Shown here piece after piece: positions 59,048-64,000 of a stretch of 64,000 bases of DNA; the stretch's first letter is position 1; every line of letters starts with the position of its first letter. The notes under the pieces were generated by a model that did not search any database, was not told where the DNA came from, and saw nothing but the letters and a program-made list of their open reading frames with translations. The translations under genes were made by a program, and so were the position numbers. The stretch is from the NCBI GenBank assembly GCA_011526105.1, contig WYAZ01000084.1:1-64000 (forward strand), written 5' to 3'. The DNA is from Deltaproteobacteria bacterium. Its GTDB lineage: Bacteria > Myxococcota > Kuafuiibacteriia > Kuafuiibacteriales > Kuafuiibacteriaceae.

Positions 59048-59287
59048 ATGCCGCGGATGGATGTCCGACTGGCGTGGGTGGCGATGCTCGCCCTCGCCTT
59101 CGCGCCTCTCGTCGAGGCTCGGGCCGAGCCGCGGACAGAGTCCAGCGAGTTCGGTGGACGACTCACCGGAAGGAACACGAACGTTCCTCTCACTCTCGAG
59201 GAATCGTGCATTTTCGTCGGAGCGATGCACGAGCGATTCCCTGCGACCCGCCGATTCGAGTGCCAATCGGGTACACTCCGGGTGTGA
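59048..59287 (+). CDS. Small secreted protein
   Basis: 79 aa with a good signal peptide (MDVRLAWVAMLALAFAPLVEARA). The mature part has two Cys (SCIFV, FECQ) and no recognisable domain. It starts 42 bp after the giant gene and overlaps the GTG of the following gene (GTGTGA). The ATG at 59057 is an alternative start. No homolog can be named. Confidence 0.5.
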   Translation: MPRMDVRLAWVAMLALAFAPLVEARAEPRTESSEFGGRLTGRNTNVPLTLEESCIFVGAMHERFPATRRFECQSGTLRV

Positions 59288-60360
59288 TTCGGGGCGCGAG
59301 ACAAACGAGCACGCGGCTTGCTGGAGATCGCTTTGGGCACGGCTGCTCTGCTGCGGAAGGTCCCGTCCGCGCCGAGAGGTTAGAGTCTCCTTCGAGTGCT
59401 TTCCTCCCGTGCCTCGCATTCTTCGCGATGGCGTGCGCCAGCACCGGGCCCCGCGTGGGCCCGAAGATCGGCAACGTGGTGGAGTTCACGGGTGCCTGCG
59501 ATGCCTCGGGGGGCGTTCCACTCGATGCCTCGACTTTCGCGGTCGCCGATGACGAGGACAACGTCATTCGCATCTACGATGCCGACCGCGGCGGGGCACC
59601 GATCTCCTCGATCGATCTCTCGCTTTGGTTGAGAGAGGGTGATGAAGAGGCCGACCTCGAAGCCGCAACTCGGATCGGCGATCGCGCTCTTTGGCTCGCC
59701 TCCCACAGCCGAAGTAAGAAAGGCAAATTTAGGCCGAGCCGCATCCTCTTCCTCGCCACCGAGATCCCGAAGCCCGGCGCCTCCGCGGCGGTCGTGGGTG
59801 AACCATACCGAGGTCTGCTCGATGCACTGCATGCGGATCCTCGATACTCGGCCTTTGGGCTCGACGAAGCGGCCAAGCTGCCACCCAAGGCTCCAGGTGG
59901 GCTCAACATCGAGGGACTGACTTCGACCGGGAATGGAGGCGTGCTGGTGGGGCTGCGCAATCCCACGCCCGGCGATCGCGCGCTGCTCTTTGTCATCGGC
60001 AACGCGCTCGACGTGGCGGAGGGCCGGGCGCATCCGAAGCTCGGTGACCCTATCCTGCTCGAGCTGGGTGGTCGGGGCGTTCGCGGCCTGACCCGGTGGC
60101 GGGGCGCGTACCTCATCGCCGCTGGAGCGCGCGAAGCGGGACCTTCGGATGCGCTCTTCGAGTGGCCGGGCCCAGGCGCGGAACCGCGCGAGCTGGGTCT
60201 CAACCTCGCGGGCTTCAACCCGGAAGGCTTCTTTTCTTCGCCCGCGCGCGCTGAGCTCATGCTGCTCAGCGACGACGGAGAACTCGAGATCGAGGGCCGC
60301 GCATGCAAACGCCTGGAGGTGCAGGCCCAACGGCGGTTTCGGGGCGTCTGGATTCACTGA
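59284..60360 (+). CDS. DUF3616-like lipoprotein
   Basis: ~358 aa if it starts at GTG 59284. The lipobox FFAMAC lies about 50 residues in, so the true start is uncertain and no other start codon is near. The domain VVEFTGACDASGGVPLDASTFAVADDEDNVIRIYD, with NIEGLTSTGNGGVLVGLRNP and GVRGLTRWRGAYLIAAG, fits the DUF3616 beta-propeller family. Lipid-anchored, outside the cytoplasm. Convergent with the di-haem peroxidase operon. Confidence 0.7.
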   Translation: MIRGARQTSTRLAGDRFGHGCSAAEGPVRAERLESPSSAFLPCLAFFAMACASTGPRVGPKIGNVVEFTGACDASGGVPLDASTFAVADDEDNVIRIYDADRGGAPISSIDLSLWLREGDEEADLEAATRIGDRALWLASHSRSKKGKFRPSRILFLATEIPKPGASAAVVGEPYRGLLDALHADPRYSAFGLDEAAKLPPKAPGGLNIEGLTSTGNGGVLVGLRNPTPGDRALLFVIGNALDVAEGRAHPKLGDPILLELGGRGVRGLTRWRGAYLIAAGAREAGPSDALFEWPGPGAEPRELGLNLAGFNPEGFFSSPARAELMLLSDDGELEIEGRACKRLEVQAQRRFRGVWIH

Positions 60361-60371
60361 GGGCGAGGCGG

Positions 60372-60388
60372 CGAGGATGCGCTCCTCG
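60372..60388. terminator. Candidate hairpin between convergent genes
   Basis: CGAGGA (60372-60377) pairs with TCCTCG (60383-60388) around a 5-nt loop in the 31-bp gap between convergent genes. There is no U-tract. Confidence 0.3.
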
Positions 60389-60391
60389 AGA

Positions 60392-62653
60392 TCACTCCAG
60401 ACTCAATATGTACTCGATGAGGTCGCCGAGCTCGGACGGGGTCAAGTGCGAGGTGCCGCCGTGGATGTCCAGCACCCCGTCTCGCTCGTTGAAACCGCGT
60501 TGCCCAGGACCGAGCGCAGGATGGTCGGGTGTGGCGATGGCTTCGAGGAGACTCTCGGCCCGGCCATCATGGAAGAACATCTCGTTGCGGTCCCAGATCC
60601 CGCGAAGCGTGGGGACACCAAACCGGTTGCTCTCGATCCCGAACTTCGTCTTTGCCGTCTCGGTCAGGAGGTCGAGGTTCAGACCTTCGAAGGTCGAAGG
60701 AGAGAGCATTCTCATCTCCAGCGGCAGTCCGTTGGTATCGTAGTGCGTGCTGAGCGCGAACTGGGGCTCGGGGTGGCAAGTCGAACACGCGGTCTGTGCG
60801 CTGTTGAATAGCGCTTTTCCGCGCTGAGCACCGAAGGTGTCCGGTGGATTGGGGTTGGGAAGCAGCCGAGGCTCCACCATCATCGCGAGGCCCAGCATCT
60901 CGCTCATGGCTTTGAAGTCCAACGGACGCTCGCTGATCGAGTCGCCGAAGGAGCGTGTTCGTCCGACGTACTGCGAGGTCTTGGCCACGAAGAACGCCTC
61001 GCGGTCGGCGTACTCGGACAGGGGCGCCCCCGGACCAAAATTCCCGGGCAAGACCATCAGATTCAGCTGCGGGGCGAAGGTCTTCTCGTCGAGGAAGTTC
61101 TCGAACATCCAGGGCAGAGTACGCAGCAGGTTCTTCGAAGCCGGGGTGGCCCGGAACGCGAACGGGCTCGCGAGGATCTCGCCGGTCACGAGCCTCTGCT
61201 GCCCACCGAGTTCGCGGTGGCAGTGCTCGCAGCTCGTGTCTTGGTCGGCGGAGAAAAGCGGCGTCATCAACATGACCAGCTCACCAATTTCGGCGTCGCT
61301 TCCGGGATACGCACCACCGGAGACGTCCCCCACGAGGGAGCGCTCCACGATCCCGCTCGCGTCCACTCGCGCGAGGTCTTCGGACAAACGATTCGCGACG
61401 AAGAGCGTATTCGAGCTCGAGTCGAGCGCGACTCCGTACGGAAACAAACCCACGAAGACGCTCGAGCGTGCAGTGAGCCGCTCCCCATCGACGTCGTAGA
61501 ACGACACTTCGCCGGTGCCCGAAGCCACCATCGCGAGCAGGCTCGGGCTCACGGCGATCAAACGCTCGGGCACGGCCCCGATGATGATGCGCTCTTCGGG
61601 CGGAGGCAGGCCCGGCGTCCCCTCGGGCGCGTCCCCGGCGAAGCCCACGATGGAGTCCGAGGTGTAGCGAACCCCCGGCTCAAAGGTGCGTGTATCGTAG
61701 GTCGCGATCTCGTTCTGCAGGTCGTGAAAGCCACGGTTGGGGGTTCCGTCTCCGGGGAGGCCGTCCCCGTCGGTGTCCGGCCCTTGGTCCGGCAGATGGC
61801 CCGTGCCGCGCCCGACCGTCGCCACGAACAGGGTCCGTCCGATCACCACCACATCGCTGACGGGCGCCCGCACGGGAATCCGCGTGACCCCGGGCGGCGC
61901 TCTTCTGTCTCGAGTCTCGGCGTTCCCATCCGTATCGATCTCTCTGTCGGTCTCGATGTCGATCACGGAGATCGTGAGGTCGGGCAGGTTGGCCACGAAC
62001 AGCCTGCCGCTCGATTCGTCGAGCGCGAGGCCTCGCGGGTTTTGACCCACCGGGATCCCGGGCATGCTCCGGAGCTCGTCGCGAAGCCGCGCCTGCGGCA
62101 CGCTCCGAAGGCTGAACTGCAGACCGGAGTTTGACTCGGAGACGTCGTACGCCAGGACCGAGTCGAGCCACCGGTTCGTCACCCACGCCCTGGTCCCGGC
62201 CTCGTTGAATGCAATCTGGATTGCGTAGTAAGGCGCCGGGACGCGTGAGACCTCTTCATCCGACGAGGTGTCGATGACCGACATGAAGGCGGAGAAGCGA
62301 TTGAGCACCACGAGGTGCCGACCGTTCGGGTGGAGCACCACATCGTTGGGAGAGAGTCCCACGCGAATGCGACGACGCACCTCGAGCGACGCCGTGTCCA
62401 CCACCGCGAGCTCGTTGCCCGGCTCCGCCTCGTCCCCGCGCAAGGCCACGTAGGCGGTTCGTGCATCCGCCGAGAGCTCGACCTCGTAGGGATGATCTCG
62501 ATGCGGCTGCGGCGCGTAGTACTCCTCACCCGGCGCGAGCGAAGAGAGCACCGGCACCAGGTCGGGCGCGAGCGCCGCCTGCTCGGCCGTGGGATCACTC
62601 ACGCAGGCGATGCCGGAGAAGAAAATCAGCGCACCGAATACAAAGTTCCTCAT
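60392..62653 (-). CDS. YVTN-propeller plus di-haem cytochrome c peroxidase-like protein
   Basis: 753 aa from the ATG at 62653; lipoprotein signal FFSGIAC. Residues ~40-440 form a YVTN/lactonase-type beta-propeller (ELSADARTAYVALRG, VGLSPNDVVLHPNGRHLVVLN, NPRGLALDESSGRLFVANL). Residues ~440-753 are a MauG/cytochrome c peroxidase-like domain with two haems, CEHCH and CSTCH, and the FHDGR and GVPTLRGIWDR segments. An exported redox enzyme; substrate unknown. Its start overlaps the gene before it (ATGA). Confidence 0.85.
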   Translation of the reverse strand: MRNFVFGALIFFSGIACVSDPTAEQAALAPDLVPVLSSLAPGEEYYAPQPHRDHPYEVELSADARTAYVALRGDEAEPGNELAVVDTASLEVRRRIRVGLSPNDVVLHPNGRHLVVLNRFSAFMSVIDTSSDEEVSRVPAPYYAIQIAFNEAGTRAWVTNRWLDSVLAYDVSESNSGLQFSLRSVPQARLRDELRSMPGIPVGQNPRGLALDESSGRLFVANLPDLTISVIDIETDREIDTDGNAETRDRRAPPGVTRIPVRAPVSDVVVIGRTLFVATVGRGTGHLPDQGPDTDGDGLPGDGTPNRGFHDLQNEIATYDTRTFEPGVRYTSDSIVGFAGDAPEGTPGLPPPEERIIIGAVPERLIAVSPSLLAMVASGTGEVSFYDVDGERLTARSSVFVGLFPYGVALDSSSNTLFVANRLSEDLARVDASGIVERSLVGDVSGGAYPGSDAEIGELVMLMTPLFSADQDTSCEHCHRELGGQQRLVTGEILASPFAFRATPASKNLLRTLPWMFENFLDEKTFAPQLNLMVLPGNFGPGAPLSEYADREAFFVAKTSQYVGRTRSFGDSISERPLDFKAMSEMLGLAMMVEPRLLPNPNPPDTFGAQRGKALFNSAQTACSTCHPEPQFALSTHYDTNGLPLEMRMLSPSTFEGLNLDLLTETAKTKFGIESNRFGVPTLRGIWDRNEMFFHDGRAESLLEAIATPDHPALGPGQRGFNERDGVLDIHGGTSHLTPSELGDLIEYILSLE

Positions 62654-63126
62654 CGCACACACTCGAGGCCGGCGTAGGTACCGCCGAGCAGCCAACAGCT
62701 CAGGAGCACGTAACCGGCATCAGCCCTATCGTAGAACTGCTCTCCGCCTCCATGGGACGTGCCGCCTGCCGCACGACGCAAGGGCCGAGACAACAGCTCC
62801 GACTCCGTCACATCATCCAGACCTTCGATGAAGGTCCGGGCGCTCGCGAGGTTTGCCTGCAGCTCCTCGGCGGTGAGCGGCATCAGGGGCGAGCCCAGTC
62901 GGGTACCAAAAGACGAGTACAAGAAGAGTGGGCGTTCTGGGTCCCCGTGGCAGGCCGTCTGGGCGCAGAGGCGATCGAACATGGGCTGCACCGAGGACTC
63001 GAGCATCGCGAAGCTCGGGGTGCCGGGTGGACCCATACCCGGACCATCCGGCACGGAGGGTTCGTCCGTCCCACAGGCGAAAGCGGAGAGAACCACAGCG
63101 AGGTAGAGCGTGTCCGTCGGCTTCAT
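62650..63126 (-). CDS. Lipoprotein with CX4CH motif
   Basis: 158 aa from the ATG at 63126; signal LYLAVVLSAFAC. It has a single CAQTACH (C-x4-CH) in MFDRLCAQTACHGD, in the place where related proteins have CxxCH, and a Cys pair near the C-terminus. Overlapping starts with both neighbours make it part of the di-haem peroxidase operon. It could be a haem protein with a non-standard motif or a disulphide-bonded relative. Confidence 0.7.
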   Translation of the reverse strand: MKPTDTLYLAVVLSAFACGTDEPSVPDGPGMGPPGTPSFAMLESSVQPMFDRLCAQTACHGDPERPLFLYSSFGTRLGSPLMPLTAEELQANLASARTFIEGLDDVTESELLSRPLRRAAGGTSHGGGEQFYDRADAGYVLLSCWLLGGTYAGLECVR

Positions 63127-64000
63127 GGGTCGTCCCGGCCCAGGTAGGTCGCGCCGCACTCGACCCACAGGACGAGCTTGGCCTTCTCCTCATCACTCAA
63201 GACCGCGGGCGCCCGGCAGCCGGCGCGTGCGAGCGTGCGCGGCGCCTCGAGCTCTCGGTCGAGGACCTTCTCGATGAGATACGAGTTGATCGCGCGAGCG
63301 CTCCGCTCATCCACGTACTCCTTCTCCCAAGGACCGGCCTCACCTCGGCCGCTCCCCGTGCCGAGTCTCATCAGGCTCTCGTAGTTGTTCGACCACGGGC
63401 CGGCGTATGCTCCGCCCGAATCGATGCTCAGATCGAGCCCCCCCGCAGGGGCACTCGAAGCATGACAGCCCGCGCTCGCGCAGCGGTCCTCGAGCAGAGG
63501 CGCGAGCTCCGTCTTGAACGACACCACACGCTCGAACCCGGGGCCGGTCGGATCGAAGGGATCTCGCCTGGTCTCGGTATCAACGTGGGTGGCCATGGTG
63601 ATGGAGGCGGAGGTCAGGATGTCGACCCCACCAAAGGACTCCTCCGGCTTGCCGCTGAAGGAGCCGTGGCAACCGCCACAGATGGTGTCGTAGGTCGCGG
63701 GACGCACGCCGTTGCCGAAGGCCTCTCCCTTGCTGAGGAACTGCCACCGGTCGAAGTGCATACCCACCGCCATGCCATCGGCGTTGATGGTCTGCAGGAA
63801 GAACTGCTGATCCGTGGGCACCCAGAAGAGAGAGGAGCCATCCTCCTCCACCGGCACCGGCCCCATCACCCATCGGCGGCCGTGGATGCCGTTGGAGACT
63901 CGGGTGCTCGCGGGGTCACCGTTGCGTGCCACCGCCGGCCCGAGGGGAAGCGCGTCCGCCGGTGTGAGCAGGCTGCCGAACATCGCCTGCAGCGCCGCGA
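63123..64000 (-). CDS. Cytochrome-like protein, 5' end beyond the window
   Basis: At least 292 codons; the frame is open at the window edge, so the start is missing. CGGCH is a standard haem motif (YDTICGGCHGSFSG) and CASAGCH is a C-x4-CH. It also has RWQFLSKGEAFGNGVRPATYD and a C-terminal ELEAPRTLARAGC...LVLWVECGATYLG. It is exported by analogy with its operon partners, and is the first visible gene of the operon ending at 60392. Confidence 0.75.
   Translation of the reverse strand, partial: AALQAMFGSLLTPADALPLGPAVARNGDPASTRVSNGIHGRRWVMGPVPVEEDGSSLFWVPTDQQFFLQTINADGMAVGMHFDRWQFLSKGEAFGNGVRPATYDTICGGCHGSFSGKPEESFGGVDILTSASITMATHVDTETRRDPFDPTGPGFERVVSFKTELAPLLEDRCASAGCHASSAPAGGLDLSIDSGGAYAGPWSNNYESLMRLGTGSGRGEAGPWEKEYVDERSARAINSYLIEKVLDRELEAPRTLARAGCRAPAVLSDEEKAKLVLWVECGATYLGRDDP

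Overview
The window is GC-rich bacterial DNA, very probably from a member of the Myxococcota (Deltaproteobacteria in the older sense). The lineage evidence is MYXO-CTERM-like C-terminal tails (Cys-x-Cys, one membrane helix, Arg cluster), MopE-like Asp/Cys repeats, many lipoproteins with Asp/Ala-rich linkers, and very dense ATGA-overlapped operons. The gene content describes a facultative anaerobe that respires nitrogen oxides and degrades aromatic compounds anaerobically. No rRNA, tRNA or CRISPR array was seen.

Layout. 1-104: one end of a short TA-flanked repeat (element A). 0.2-5.5 kb: lipoproteins, mono-haem cytochromes c and a hemerythrin/ODP-type di-iron fusion. 5.5-11.5 kb (minus strand): a nitrous oxide reductase operon, nosZ-nosD-nosF-nosL-nosY plus a membrane protein; NosZ has a lipoprotein-type Sec signal, as in clade II. 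11.8-18.7 kb: fasciclin protein, 11-haem cytochrome, a complete element A, a polytopic membrane protein, a radical-SAM protein and a Cys-rich lipoprotein. 18.9-23.6 kb: an oxidoreductase/TetR pair with a double palindromic operator, a CYTH protein and NnrS. 23.7-32.0 kb: a benzoyl-CoA operon, had - GNAT - dch - bcrCBAD - rrf2 - amidohydrolase, behind a palindrome-rich promoter. 32.1-40.1 kb: cytochrome c, CDP-alcohol phosphotransferase, a Crp/Fnr regulator and a tight five-gene operon (acyl-AMP ligase, NAD-dependent reductase/epimerase, acyl carrier protein, acyl-CoA dehydrogenase-like protein, radical SAM), which looks like an uncharacterised lipid-modification pathway. 40.1-45.2 kb: tryptophanase, a class III ribonucleotide reductase whose glycyl-radical domain is a separate 74-residue gene, nrdG, and a hemerythrin. 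45.2-48.9 kb: an mrfA/mrfB-like DNA repair pair. 49.4-60.4 kb: hybrid histidine kinase, element B, and a surface-protein operon containing a 1829-residue MopE-repeat protein fused through a MYXO-CTERM-like hairpin to a lipoprotein-type VWA protein. 60.4-64 kb (minus strand): a di-haem peroxidase-like operon running off the right edge.

How it fits together. NosZ, NnrS, oxygen/NO-binding hemerythrins, NrdDG, an Rrf2 regulator and a Crp/Fnr regulator are all signs of life across the oxic/anoxic boundary. The benzoyl-CoA operon would feed electrons and acyl-CoA into metabolism, with N2O respiration as a sink. The most unusual items are the internal MYXO-CTERM/lipobox junction, the split NrdD, the five-gene lipid operon, and two families of short TA-flanked repeats whose ends supply TAG stop codons to neighbouring genes.
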